Positions 6,599 through 13,314 are shown, numbered from the stretch's first letter. The stretch: 13,314 nt of DNA from CAZFCK01 sp964517355 (GCA_964517355.1 CAZFCK010000130.1:1-13314); one strand, 5' to 3'. Notes: generated from the letters alone by a model not told the origin. Numbers and translations are program-made.

Positions 6599-7759
6599 AT
6601 GCTTGAGAAAGCCATCAAAGGACCACCGAGCTATTGGATCTGGCTGCTTTTTCTCGGCGGGGTGGCCACCGTCGGAGTGATTGCCTATATCTTTCAGTTG
6701 ATATTCGGTCTGCAGCTGACCGGGATGAGCCGCGATGTCTCCTGGGGATTCTACATCGCGCAGTTCACCTATCTGGTCGGCGTCGCGGCCTCGGCAGTCA
6801 TGCTGGTGCTGCCTTATTATTTCCATCATTACAAACCGTTCAAAAAGATGATCATCCTGGGCGAGTTCATGGCTATTGCCGCCGTGTCCATGTGCCTGTT
6901 GTTCATCATTGTGGACCTTGGTCAGCCGCAGCGGGCCATGAACGTTATTCTCCACCCCACCCCCGGTTCCATCCTGTTTTGGGATATGATCGTTCTCAAC
7001 GGCTACTTGTTTCTGAATCTGGTCGTGGGGTGGGTCACGCTGCAGTCCGAGCGCTTTGAAGTCGATCCCCCTAAATGGATCAAGATCTTCGTCGTGATTT
7101 CCATCTTCTGGGCGGTCAGCATTCACACCGTGACGGCGTTTCTGTACGCCGGCATTCCCGGCCGCCACTACTGGCTCACCGCCATCATGGCCGCCCGCTT
7201 CCTGGCTTCGGCGTTCTGCTCAGGTCCGGCCATCCTGCTGCTCTTGGCCTTCCTGCTGAAGCGTATCGCCAATTTCGACCCGGGCAAGGACGCCATCAAG
7301 TCCCTGGCCAAGATCATCACGTACGCCATGGGGCTCAACGTGTTCTTCTTCCTGCTCGAAGTCTTCACCGCGTTCTATTCCGGCATTCCGGGTCACGAGC
7401 ACTCCATAGTGTACCTGTTCTCCGGATTGGAAGGACACGGACAGTGGGTGCCTTTCATGTGGACGGCGGCCATTCTCGCCATTTTATCCCTGGCGCTGCT
7501 CATGCCGCCCAAACTGCGCGACAATCACGACCTGCTGCCCTGGACCCTGGCCATCCTCGTGCTAGCCACCTGGATCGACAAGGGTATCGGCCTGCTGGTC
7601 GGCGGTTTCACGCCCAACATGTTTGAAGGCGTCACCGAGTACACCCCCTCCGTTCCTGAACTCGCGATCGCGCTGGGCATCTATGCCATCGGCGCCATTA
7701 TCCTCACGGTGTTGTGGAAGATCGCGATCTCAGTGAAACGCGAGGTTGGCCACGCCTAA
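6599..7759 (+). CDS. dsrP: NrfD-family membrane subunit DsrP
   Basis: DsrP is the NrfD/PsrC-type integral-membrane subunit and has its own menaquinone site; with DsrO it forms the second quinone-active module of the complex. The 386-residue protein is almost entirely hydrophobic, with about ten predicted helices, for example at about 14-36, 52-73, 85-105, 128-146, 161-183, 205-221, 238-258, 285-302, 312-334 and 353-377. The VDLGQPQR stretch at 105-112 is the characteristic NrfD-family loop. There are no cysteine clusters or haem motifs. GAGGG lies six bases before the ATG. It is the last gene of the operon and is followed after about 30 bases by a strong intrinsic terminator, so dsrMKJOP ends here. 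Neither dsrC nor dsrAB is in the window. Confidence 0.95.
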   Translation: MLEKAIKGPPSYWIWLLFLGGVATVGVIAYIFQLIFGLQLTGMSRDVSWGFYIAQFTYLVGVAASAVMLVLPYYFHHYKPFKKMIILGEFMAIAAVSMCLLFIIVDLGQPQRAMNVILHPTPGSILFWDMIVLNGYLFLNLVVGWVTLQSERFEVDPPKWIKIFVVISIFWAVSIHTVTAFLYAGIPGRHYWLTAIMAARFLASAFCSGPAILLLLAFLLKRIANFDPGKDAIKSLAKIITYAMGLNVFFFLLEVFTAFYSGIPGHEHSIVYLFSGLEGHGQWVPFMWTAAILAILSLALLMPPKLRDNHDLLPWTLAILVLATWIDKGIGLLVGGFTPNMFEGVTEYTPSVPELAIALGIYAIGAIILTVLWKIAISVKREVGHA

Positions 7760-7790
7760 GCTGCCGTATTTGTAAGAATATACACAAAAA

Positions 7791-7826
7791 ACCCGCTCCA
7801 CCGGCAAAGGTGGGGCGGGTTTTTTT
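7791..7826 (+). terminator. Intrinsic terminator of the dsr operon
   Basis: ACCCGCTCCACC (7791-7802) pairs with GGTGGGGCGGGT (7809-7820) as a 12-pair stem with one G-T wobble around the loop GGCAAA. It is followed by an unbroken T-run to 7826. The A-tract before the stem (7785-7790) makes it potentially bidirectional. It sits 31 bases after the dsrP stop codon. Confidence 0.95.
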
Positions 7827-7999
7827 ATGGAGAATATCTTGGGGAAGAACTACATGTAATACCGTTTCCTGTTCATAATGTCGGCGCAAGGCACCTCTTT
7901 CTACATGATTGGAGGAATTACCAAGCTCCGGACAGTGCCAGGAGTAATATGATATCTATCTGATGTTATTGAGTTTAAAGTTCTGAAAAGGGGAGTTCA

Positions 8000-8089
8000 G
8001 GGGGGAAGAACCTTTTTCAAAAACTTCAGTCCTTGGGCGCGGTCGTTTCGCGCCTTAGGGATGACGATAGCAGCGCTGGTTTCCCCCGG
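8000..8089 (-). repeat. REP-like hairpin element, copy 1 (inverted)
   Basis: Read on the minus strand, this segment matches 10810-10900 over almost its whole length, including an identical central 19-base core (8036-8054). The core is itself a hairpin: GGCGCG and CGCGCC around seven bases. Outer arms GGGGGGAAGAACC (8000-8012) and GGTTTCCCCCGG (8078-8089) close the element, so the whole can fold into one long imperfect hairpin. The interior near 8013-8031 has drifted from the other copy. It lies between two convergent genes, where a bidirectional terminator or REP/BIME-type element would be expected. Confidence 0.7.
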
Positions 8090-8107
8090 AAAATTTCATA
8101 ATTTATT

Positions 8108-8148
8108 CTAAAAATGGGAAATGGTATAATACCATTTCCCATTTCTAG
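8108..8148 (-). terminator. 41-bp near-perfect palindrome, probable argD terminator
   Basis: Arms 8108-8127 and 8129-8148 are reverse complements with one mismatch around a single central base at 8128; the inner 16 positions match perfectly. Read on the minus strand it lies about 100 bases after the argD stop, and its stem runs directly into a T-run (8110-8114 in complement), as in an intrinsic terminator. The symmetry is longer than a terminator needs, so a protein-binding palindrome or mobile-element footprint is possible. Confidence 0.55.
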
Positions 8149-8248
8149 TTTATTTAATGAGTATTCCCCTCGAAAAAACACCGTCGGAAGCAATCACGTT
8201 TCAAAGTCCGCATGTTTAAGAAGTGAGCGGCCTTCACTCTGGACAATG

Positions 8249-9466
8249 TTATTCCTGAGTGAACGCCCCTTGCTGCGTAAGGATTTCTTCCAGAGTCAGG
8301 GCGAAGTTTTCCAGGTCCTTTTTGTCGATCGTCAAGGCCGGGAGCAGGCGCAGCACGCGCTCCTGGGTGCAGTTGCAGACAAATCCCTTATCAAGCAGCC
8401 GGGTCCAGACGTCCTTGGCCGGGAAGCTCAATTCGATACCGAGCATCAGCCCTTTGCCGCGCACGTCGACAACCGCTTCCGGGAAGCGCTCCCTGATTGC
8501 CGCAAAGCGTTGTAAGGCCCATGCGCCGAGTTCGGCGGCACGGGCTGCGAGTTTGTTCTGCAGCATGATTTCGACAACCTTGAGCGCAACGGCGGCAAGA
8601 ACAGGGCCGCCGCCGAACGTCGTTGCATGGCTGCCGGGGGCGAAGCCCTGGGCCGCGGTGTCCGTGGCCAACATCGCCCCCATGGGCAGACCGTTGCACA
8701 AACCCTTGGCCGTGGTGATGATATCGGGCTCCAGTCCATATTGCTGATGGCACCAGAACGTACCGGTGCGGCAAAAGCCTGTCTGCACTTCGTCTACAAT
8801 GAGCAACAGCTCACGTTCTTTGCACAAATTGGCGATGGCTTGCGCCACGCCTGGCGCCATGACGCGGATGCCGCCTTCGCCTTGGACCATCTCCACCATG
8901 ATCGCGGCGGTATTCTCAGTGATGCAGGATGCAAGTCCTTCCGGATCGTTCCAAGGGGCGTAGACGAATCCCGGCAACAACGGCTCGAAGCCGTCATGCA
9001 ATCGTTCCTGTCCTGTGGCGGCAAGGGCGCCCATAGTTCTGCCGTGGAACGACCCCTGAAAGGTGACGATTTCGTAAGCGTCGCGTTGCAACACTTTGCG
9101 CATGTAACGGCGTGTGAGTTTTATGGCAGCTTCATTGGCTTCGGCTCCGGAGTTGCAAAAAAAGGCTTTGTCCGCATGGCAGGTTTCCAGGAGCGCCTCG
9201 GCGAGCAACACTTGTTCCCTTGTATAAAACAGGTTGGACGTATGCACCAGGGTTTGGGCCTGTTTAGCCATTACCTCGGCTAGTTCCGGGTGAGCATGCC
9301 CCAGGTTGCAGACAGCCAGTCCGGCCAACAGGTCCACGTACTCGCGACCGTCCAGGTCGTACAATCGGCTGCCTCGGGCTCGGGACACGGCCAGCGGATA
9401 ACGGCCGTAGGTGCTGCATAAAACTTGTGCGTCCCTTGATTTGAGCTCATCAAAGCCCATGCCCAT
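8249..9466 (-). CDS. argD: Acetylornithine aminotransferase (class III, PLP)
   Basis: The likely reaction is transfer of the amino group between N-acetylornithine and 2-oxoglutarate in arginine biosynthesis, in the cytoplasm with pyridoxal phosphate. The 405-residue length is normal. Family marks are NSGAEANEAAIKL (105-117, phosphate binding), FHGRTMGAL (140-148), VDEVQTGFCRTG (224-235, with Asp225 on the PLP ring nitrogen), TTAKGLCNGLPMG (251-263, with Lys254 as Schiff-base lysine) and HATTFGGGP (280-288), where most relatives have Asn at the third Gly of GGG. The start at 9466 follows AGGAGG at six bases. It is a single-gene unit, convergent with dsrP and divergent from the GT9 gene. Related class III enzymes (succinylornithine, 4-aminobutyrate or diaminopimelate aminotransferases) share these motifs, so substrate is inferred from overall similarity; no other arg gene is nearby. 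Confidence 0.88.
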   Translation of the reverse strand: MGMGFDELKSRDAQVLCSTYGRYPLAVSRARGSRLYDLDGREYVDLLAGLAVCNLGHAHPELAEVMAKQAQTLVHTSNLFYTREQVLLAEALLETCHADKAFFCNSGAEANEAAIKLTRRYMRKVLQRDAYEIVTFQGSFHGRTMGALAATGQERLHDGFEPLLPGFVYAPWNDPEGLASCITENTAAIMVEMVQGEGGIRVMAPGVAQAIANLCKERELLLIVDEVQTGFCRTGTFWCHQQYGLEPDIITTAKGLCNGLPMGAMLATDTAAQGFAPGSHATTFGGGPVLAAVALKVVEIMLQNKLAARAAELGAWALQRFAAIRERFPEAVVDVRGKGLMLGIELSFPAKDVWTRLLDKGFVCNCTQERVLRLLPALTIDKKDLENFALTLEEILTQQGAFTQE

Positions 9467-9487
9467 GGCGAACCTCCTTGAGGTTAT

Positions 9488-9541
9488 GCCGTGTGTTCAC
9501 GGCGTGTACGGTAAAAACGGTCCGGCACGTGCCGCAACCGT
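9488..9541. promoter_or_regulatory. Nested dyads in the argD leader
   Basis: Within the gap between the divergent argD and GT9 genes, GCCGTG (9488-9493) and CACGGC (9498-9503) form a hairpin with a four-base loop. A perfect 12-base palindrome CGGCACGTGCCG lies at 9523-9534, bracketed by ACGGT (9517-9521) and ACCGT (9537-9541) in inverted orientation. They lie just upstream of the argD ribosome-binding site. They do not resemble the ArgR box of E. coli. They may be an operator or leader structure; I found no convincing -35/-10 pair here. Confidence 0.35.
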
Positions 9542-9655
9542 CTGTAACGCTAGTAATGTATTCCTTGGGTAATGGAAAGTACAGTGAGGAGCGTTTTCTT
9601 TCCGGATGCAGCTCCGAACAGGTGCGGGGCGGTGTTTCAAGTAAACTATCGCTTG

Positions 9656-9675
9656 CCCTCCAGGCCTCGGGAGGG
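9656..9675 (+). promoter_or_regulatory. Hairpin masking the GT9 ribosome-binding site
   Basis: CCCTCC (9656-9661) is the exact complement of GGAGGG (9670-9675), the only good ribosome-binding site for the downstream glycosyltransferase. The loop is eight bases, and the pairing extends outward by T9654-A9677 with G-T wobbles beside it. In the mRNA this would hold back ribosome access to the TTG start at 9683. The pairing is seen directly; a regulatory role is inference. Confidence 0.4.
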
Positions 9676-9682
9676 TAGGGCT

Positions 9683-10795
9683 TTGCTCCAAGTCATGCGC
9701 AAGATATCAGAGAACATAACCACCATTCTCGTGTGTCAACTGCGGCAGATCGGGGACGTGTTATTGAGCACACCAGCGCTGCGGCTGTTGTCCGAACGCT
9801 TTCCGCAAGCCGGGATTCATCTATTTACGGAGGCCAAGTGCGCCCCCATTGTTGCGCACAATCCGCGGTTGGAGCGTGTGTGGAGCGTCGATAAAGCGCT
9901 GCTCACCCATTTGGGTAAAGAGCTGGCTTTTTATTGGCAAGTGGCCAGGCATGGGTTTGATCTGGTGGTGGATTTTCAGCAATTGCCGCGTTGCCGCTGG
10001 GTGACTGCCTTTTCCGGGGCGTCCGTGCGTCTGAGTTATCCGCCGCCGTGGTACAACAAGCTGTTGTATACGCATTGGACCGCCCCCAAAGCGGGGTATG
10101 CGGCCATGGCCAAGGCAAGCATTCTTGCGCCCCTGGGCATAACATGGCAGGGGGAGCGTCCTGAACTGTACCTGTTGGAGGACGAACGGCAACGGGCTCG
10201 CGAGATGTTGTTTGCGCTCGGACTGGGTGGCGGCGACGTGCTGGCGAGCGTGGACGCGACGCATCGCCGGAGTTCGCGGGCCTGGCCTCCCGCCTATTGG
10301 GGGCGTTTGCTGGCGTTGCTCGGCGCTCAGGCGCCCCATATGAAATTTCTTTTGCATTACGGCCCCGGGGAAGAGAGCGTGATTGCCCAGGTCGTTGCCG
10401 CGGCTCACGCCGCGGGACTGGACGCAAAGCGCGTTCTTGTGCCGCAACAGGTGTTGGGTCTGCGGGAAATGGCGGCCTGCGTCGGCGCATCGCACATTCA
10501 TGTGGGCAACTGTTCAGCGCCCCGGCATGTAGCCGTAGCTCTGGGCACGCCCAGTTTCACCATCCTGGGGGCCACCAGCGGCTCCTGGACCTTCCCCTCT
10601 CCCGAACATACGCATTTTGCCCTGCGTGACGTGCGCCCCCTTGATTGCCAGCCGTGCAATAGAAACAGCTGCCCCTTATATGGGGCGCCGCGTTGTCTGG
10701 TGGAACTTGAGCCTGAAATGGTACTTCCGCGGCTCCTGGAGCACCTGCGCCGGCATGCGCCTATGATGAGTGCAAGTTACGGAAACGCTGATTAA
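9683..10795 (+). CDS. GT9-family (heptosyltransferase-like) glycosyltransferase
   Basis: Enzymes of family GT9 transfer ADP-heptose or related sugars to the inner core of lipopolysaccharide at the cytoplasmic face of the membrane. Marks in the 370 residues are ILVCQLRQIGDVLLSTPALR near 15-34 (the usual GT9 opening), RSSRAWPPAYWGRLLALL at 197-214 (the R-W-P..W..L motif), HIHVGNCSAPRHVAVALGTP at 271-290 (place of the usual G-D-S-G-x-x-H-x-A-A-A-L-G sugar-nucleotide loop) and four late cysteines (322, 325, 330, 338), common in heptosyltransferases. The TTG at 9683 is preferred because GGAGGG lies seven bases upstream; ATG at 9695 is the alternative but has no site. The frame is open to ATG 9572, but that extension does not look like GT9 protein. 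A convergent GT4 gene follows. The acceptor sugar cannot be told. Confidence 0.85.
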   Translation: MLQVMRKISENITTILVCQLRQIGDVLLSTPALRLLSERFPQAGIHLFTEAKCAPIVAHNPRLERVWSVDKALLTHLGKELAFYWQVARHGFDLVVDFQQLPRCRWVTAFSGASVRLSYPPPWYNKLLYTHWTAPKAGYAAMAKASILAPLGITWQGERPELYLLEDERQRAREMLFALGLGGGDVLASVDATHRRSSRAWPPAYWGRLLALLGAQAPHMKFLLHYGPGEESVIAQVVAAAHAAGLDAKRVLVPQQVLGLREMAACVGASHIHVGNCSAPRHVAVALGTPSFTILGATSGSWTFPSPEHTHFALRDVRPLDCQPCNRNSCPLYGAPRCLVELEPEMVLPRLLEHLRRHAPMMSASYGNAD

Positions 10796-10809
10796 TTCAC
10801 TGGATATGC

Positions 10810-10900
10810 GAGGGGGAAACCCTTAGCGTTGCTGTCGCCATCCGTAAGGCGCGAAACGACCGCGCCTAACGGCTGCCGCTAAAAAGGGTTCTCCCCCCGG
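10810..10900 (+). repeat. REP-like hairpin element, copy 2
   Basis: The element runs from GGGGGAAACCC (10812-10822) to GGGTTCTCCCCCC (10886-10898), whose ends are complementary. TTAGCG (10823-10828) also faces CGCTAA (10877-10882). The centre, GGCGCG (10848-10853) and CGCGCC (10861-10866) around AAACGAC, extends to 12-base arms with one mismatch. The whole folds into one long hairpin and matches the reverse complement of 8000-8089. It sits between the convergent GT9 and GT4 genes, 14 bases after one stop and 32 from the other, so it probably also ends transcription from both sides. Confidence 0.75.
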
Positions 10901-10932
10901 AAAAACCTAACAAGTCTTTAATCAGAGCTTCC

Positions 10933-12051
10933 TTAAGCCTCATGTCCGTTTGAAAGGACGCTTTGATAGACATTCAAGGTTTGGCGCAAAAATTCTCTGC
11001 TTGTGAGTTGGGCCAGGCGTTGCTTCTGGTGTGCGCACAAAGTCTGGCGGTAGTCGGTGTCGCCCACGGCCCTGGCGATACGCGATTGCATAGCGTCCAC
11101 ATCACCCGGTGGGCAAAGCGCGTTCGCATCCAACAGGTCCGGCATGACGCCCACGTCCGTACTGATCAATGGTCTGTCGCACGCCATGATTTCAAGGGCC
11201 GCCCTCGCGATGGCCTCGGACCAGAGCGAGGCGACCACTCCCACATCCATGGCCGCGATGCATGCCGGAACATCGTCGCGGCGGCCGGTGACGCGCACAT
11301 ACCCCTCCAAGCCCAGTTCCTGAATCCAGGTTTGGATTTGACTTGTGGGTAGGGCGCTGTCGTGCCCCACAAGCAGAACCCGGAGTTGTTCAAGCCCGGT
11401 TTGCCGTAGATTCGCCACGGCTTTGAGCAACTCGTATTGCCCTTTCACCTTGTCGAAACGCCCCACCAATCCTATGACGAAATCGTCGTCGCCATAACCA
11501 AACTCGCGCCGCACGCGCATGCGTTCCTCGGGCGAAAACCGGAAGCGCCGCACATCCACGCCCCCGTATATGGTCCACAATTTTTTGGGGGAAACGCCCA
11601 GCACGTCGCGGCAATAGGTTGCCAGTTTCGTATTTGTGAGAATAACGGCGTCGGCGGCATGGTTGTGCAGCCAGCGGTTGCCCATGGTATTTTTTGGGGG
11701 GCGCTGGTCGCCACGGGTGCGGATCAGCTTGAAGGTGCCGGAGTGTTTGCGCAGCAGTCCCCAGAGGAAAAAGCTTTCGCCCCTGTGGCAATTTACGATA
11801 TCCGGATTGTACATCCGCACGAGTTTACGCATGTTCGCGTAAGTTTTCGCCAGTATGTACGGGTTGTTGCTGTTCAGGTCGAGATGTCGGGTTGCAAGCC
11901 CCATTTCCTTTGCCCGGGCCAGCGGAGGGGAATCCCGAATGCCAATGACCAGGACACGGTGTCCGGCGTCGTGCAAAAGGTTTGCGAGTTCAACGGCGTA
12001 CCATGCCGTAGCGTTGTACCAACGCACGTTGATGACCTGAAAGATTTTCAT
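10933..12051 (-). CDS. GT4-type glycosyltransferase (GT-B fold)
   Basis: This is a retaining glycosyltransferase of the large GT4/GT1-like group, probably building a surface glycan or lipopolysaccharide from nucleotide sugars at the cytoplasmic membrane. The start at 12051 follows GGAG at eight bases; an ATG eight codons upstream is less likely because the site would fall inside the gene. The 372 residues show two Rossmann-like halves. In the N-terminal half are MKIFQVINV, then LANLLHDAGHRVLVIG (22-37), the usual acceptor-side opening. In the C-terminal half are IYGGVDVRRF (161-170), VIGLVGRFDKVKGQYELLKA (192-211) and SEAIARAALEIMA (278-290), whose Glu279 and Glu287 form the EX7E nucleotide-sugar motif. 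No membrane segment is visible. It stands alone, convergent with the GT9 gene and divergent from the deiminase gene; a shared pathway with GT9 is plausible but not shown. The donor and acceptor are unknown. Confidence 0.88.
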   Translation of the reverse strand: MKIFQVINVRWYNATAWYAVELANLLHDAGHRVLVIGIRDSPPLARAKEMGLATRHLDLNSNNPYILAKTYANMRKLVRMYNPDIVNCHRGESFFLWGLLRKHSGTFKLIRTRGDQRPPKNTMGNRWLHNHAADAVILTNTKLATYCRDVLGVSPKKLWTIYGGVDVRRFRFSPEERMRVRREFGYGDDDFVIGLVGRFDKVKGQYELLKAVANLRQTGLEQLRVLLVGHDSALPTSQIQTWIQELGLEGYVRVTGRRDDVPACIAAMDVGVVASLWSEAIARAALEIMACDRPLISTDVGVMPDLLDANALCPPGDVDAMQSRIARAVGDTDYRQTLCAHQKQRLAQLTSREFLRQTLNVYQSVLSNGHEA

Positions 12052-12071
12052 TGTCGGGTCTCCAGGTCCGC

Positions 12072-12100
12072 ACAATAGGCCCGCGTCGAGAAAGGGTCAA
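12072..12100 (-). promoter_or_regulatory. Candidate sigma-70 promoter of the GT4 gene
   Basis: On the minus strand, TTGACC (12100-12095, one mismatch to consensus) stands exactly 17 bases before TATTGT (12077-12072, two mismatches). Transcription would begin near 12065, only a few bases before the GGAGAC ribosome-binding site at 12063-12058, giving a very short leader. Confidence 0.55.
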
Positions 12101-12175
12101 ACGAAATGCTCTTTTTTCCATGGGAAGCTTGCTGTATGGAGTGCGTCATGATGGTTGAGAAAAGGAGATGAGATA

Positions 12176-13267
12176 ATGACACAAGAGCTTGATTTTGAGA
12201 ATCCCGTATTGCCGGGAGAGTGGGAGCCGCACGACGCCGTGTGGATCGGTTGGCCGCACAACGCCAGTGATTGGCGTCCCAAATTCGCCGCCATACCTTG
12301 GGTTTTCGCGGATATGGTCAGGTTGCTCGCGCCGTCGGAAAGGGTGATGGTGCTGGTGAACGACGAAGCGCACGAGCTCAGGGCCAGGCGCGTGCTCGAT
12401 AATGTTTTTCCTGGGTGGAACGCTCCCGATGCCGGTGAGCACAAGGGAGTGACACTCGTGCGCAGGATCACGGATAGAGGCTGGACACGCGATTTCATGC
12501 CTTTTTTCGTCCGGTGCGCAACAGGAGGCGCAGCGGTGGATTGCCGCTTCACCGGCTGGGCTCGCTATCCCAATCATGAAAAGGACGATGCCGCAGGCAC
12601 GGCCATGGCCGCCGCTCTCTCCACGCAAGGGGGCCTGAAGCATGTTACGGCGTTGTACAAGCGGCGGCATGTGGTCATAGAAGGCGGCGCGGTCGATTCC
12701 AACGGCCAGGGAACGCTGCTGGCCACGGAGGAGTGTTTGCAGCACCCGGATCGCCAGGTGCGTAATCCCGGATGGAGCAAGGAGGACTACGAGGCCTTTT
12801 TCGCGGCGTATCTCGGCGTGACCCGCACCATCTGGCTGGACCGGGGCATTGCCGGAGACGACACCCACGGCCATGTTGATGATTTCTGCCGATTTGTGGC
12901 GCCGCGCACCGTGCTTTTGTGCGAGGAGCGGGATGGGGCGGACCCCAACCACGAGGCCCTGGAGCGCAATCGTGAACGTCTTGAATCCGTGCGTTTTTCA
13001 GATAACGGACGCCTGGAGATCATACGTTTACCCATGCCGCCCAAAGTTTATTTCGCTGGCGAACGGTTGCCAGCCAGTTACGCAAATTTCTACATCGGCA
13101 ACAAGGTGGTGCTGACGCCCACATTCAACGCCCCTGCGGACCGTGAGGCCCTGGGCATTATCGCCGCGTTGTTTCCGGGGCGGACGGTGGTGGGCCTGCA
13201 TGCGGGAGATTTGATCCAGGGGTTGGGCGCGGTGCATTGCCTGACACATGAGCAGCCGCGTTTCTAG
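12176..13267 (+). CDS. aguA: Agmatine deiminase-family enzyme
   Basis: Agmatine deiminase converts agmatine to N-carbamoylputrescine and ammonia, on the route from arginine to putrescine. The 363-residue length fits the family (PF04371, which also includes peptidyl-arginine deiminases of the Porphyromonas type). Catalytic-fold motifs are all visible: the start EWEPHDAVWIGWPHN (15-29), WTRDFMP (103-109), VIEGGAVDSNGQGTLLATEE (167-186), HGHVDDFCRF (231-240, with His233 and Asp235) and GAVHCLTHEQP (351-361), where Cys355 should be the nucleophile. The absence of a signal peptide and the short length favour the free-agmatine enzyme, but substrate is not proven by sequence. ATG 12176 is chosen because AAGGAG lies eight bases upstream; an upstream TTG at 12155 would put that site inside the gene. 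No N-carbamoylputrescine amidase or arginine decarboxylase gene is next to it within the window. Confidence 0.88.
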   Translation: MTQELDFENPVLPGEWEPHDAVWIGWPHNASDWRPKFAAIPWVFADMVRLLAPSERVMVLVNDEAHELRARRVLDNVFPGWNAPDAGEHKGVTLVRRITDRGWTRDFMPFFVRCATGGAAVDCRFTGWARYPNHEKDDAAGTAMAAALSTQGGLKHVTALYKRRHVVIEGGAVDSNGQGTLLATEECLQHPDRQVRNPGWSKEDYEAFFAAYLGVTRTIWLDRGIAGDDTHGHVDDFCRFVAPRTVLLCEERDGADPNHEALERNRERLESVRFSDNGRLEIIRLPMPPKVYFAGERLPASYANFYIGNKVVLTPTFNAPADREALGIIAALFPGRTVVGLHAGDLIQGLGAVHCLTHEQPRF

Positions 13268-13276
13268 CGCATTTTC

Positions 13277-13291
13277 GCCTTGAAACAAGGC
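13277..13291 (+). terminator. Short hairpin after aguA, possible weak terminator
   Basis: GCCTTG (13277-13282) pairs perfectly with CAAGGC (13286-13291) around AAA, nine bases after the aguA stop codon. No T-run follows; the next bases are C-rich. It could be a weak or Rho-assisted terminator or part of a repeat continuing beyond the window. Confidence 0.35.
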
Positions 13292-13314
13292 TCTCCCCTG
13301 AAACAATTTCCAAT

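Larger units (their letters stand above)
7827..8248. other. Intergenic region between convergent dsrP and argD
   Basis: This 422-base stretch has no supportable gene. The first 170 bases show no motif I recognise. The rest holds a repeat element (8000-8089) and an AT-rich palindrome (8108-8148), both listed separately. AGTGA (8222-8226) facing TCACT (8234-8238), just past the argD stop, is a weak additional dyad. Confidence 0.6.

Noticed and set aside
5762..7168. Long minus-strand frame (468 codons) opposite dsrO and dsrP
   Set aside because: It is the shadow of DsrO and DsrP, which carry complete cofactor motifs and membrane helices on the plus strand.
8114..8515. 133-codon plus-strand frame over the palindrome and the end of argD
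   Set aside because: It overlaps argD antisense, begins inside the palindrome and shows no ribosome-binding site or protein family signature.
9572..9682. N-terminal extension of the GT9 gene to ATG 9572
   Set aside because: There is no ribosome-binding site before 9572, and the extra 37 residues do not resemble a GT9 N-terminus, which normally begins just before the ILVCQLRQIGD segment.

Overview
The window reads as chromosomal DNA of a dissimilatory sulfate-reducing bacterium, most likely of the Desulfovibrionales. The main evidence is a complete dsrM-dsrK-dsrJ-dsrO-dsrP operon, which encodes the transmembrane electron-transfer complex of sulfate respiration, headed by a small RsbRD_N-domain gene. 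From memory, this arrangement is typical of Desulfovibrio relatives. DsrJ is a tri-haem cytochrome with a long N-terminal anchor, and DsrK is the single-CCG HdrD-like form. The genes are GC-rich with strong AGGAGG-type ribosome-binding sites. I see no rRNA, tRNA, CRISPR array, transposase or phage gene.

Layout, left to right. 1-340 is non-coding and starts with a long imperfect hairpin. 341-574 (minus) is a 77-residue protein of unknown function. 731-1633 (plus) holds a two-gene unit: an exported TPR protein and a small zinc-ribbon membrane protein. 1634-2202 is a long leader region with an AT-rich dyad and a credible sigma-70 promoter. 2203-7759 (plus) is the RsbRD_N gene followed by dsrMKJOP, with short gaps, two TAATG stop/start overlaps and a strong intrinsic terminator at 7791-7826. 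7827-8248 is intergenic DNA between convergent genes and carries a repeat element and a 41-bp near-perfect palindrome. 8249-9466 (minus) is a class III aminotransferase of the ArgD type. 9683-10795 (plus) is a GT9 (heptosyltransferase-like) glycosyltransferase. 10933-12051 (minus) is a GT4-type glycosyltransferase. 12176-13267 (plus) is an agmatine deiminase-family enzyme.

How the genes work together. DsrMKJOP spans the inner membrane. DsrJ (cytochrome c) and DsrO (Tat-exported ferredoxin-like protein) face the periplasm. DsrM (haem b) and DsrP (NrfD family) lie in the membrane and exchange electrons with menaquinone. DsrK faces the cytoplasm and is thought to act on the DsrC trisulfide made by the sulfite reductase DsrAB, which is not in this window. 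The genes right of the operon look like ordinary, mostly single-gene units: arginine biosynthesis, surface glycan assembly, and agmatine/polyamine metabolism.

The least expected signal is non-coding. Two copies of a roughly 90-bp hairpin-forming repeat, in opposite orientation, each sit between a pair of convergent genes (8000-8089 and 10810-10900). Other points worth a second look are the CxxD (rather than CxxC) end of the DsrK CCG domain, the role of the RsbRD_N protein at the head of a respiratory operon, and a hairpin that would mask the ribosome-binding site of the GT9 gene. I do not see a wholly new multi-gene system here.
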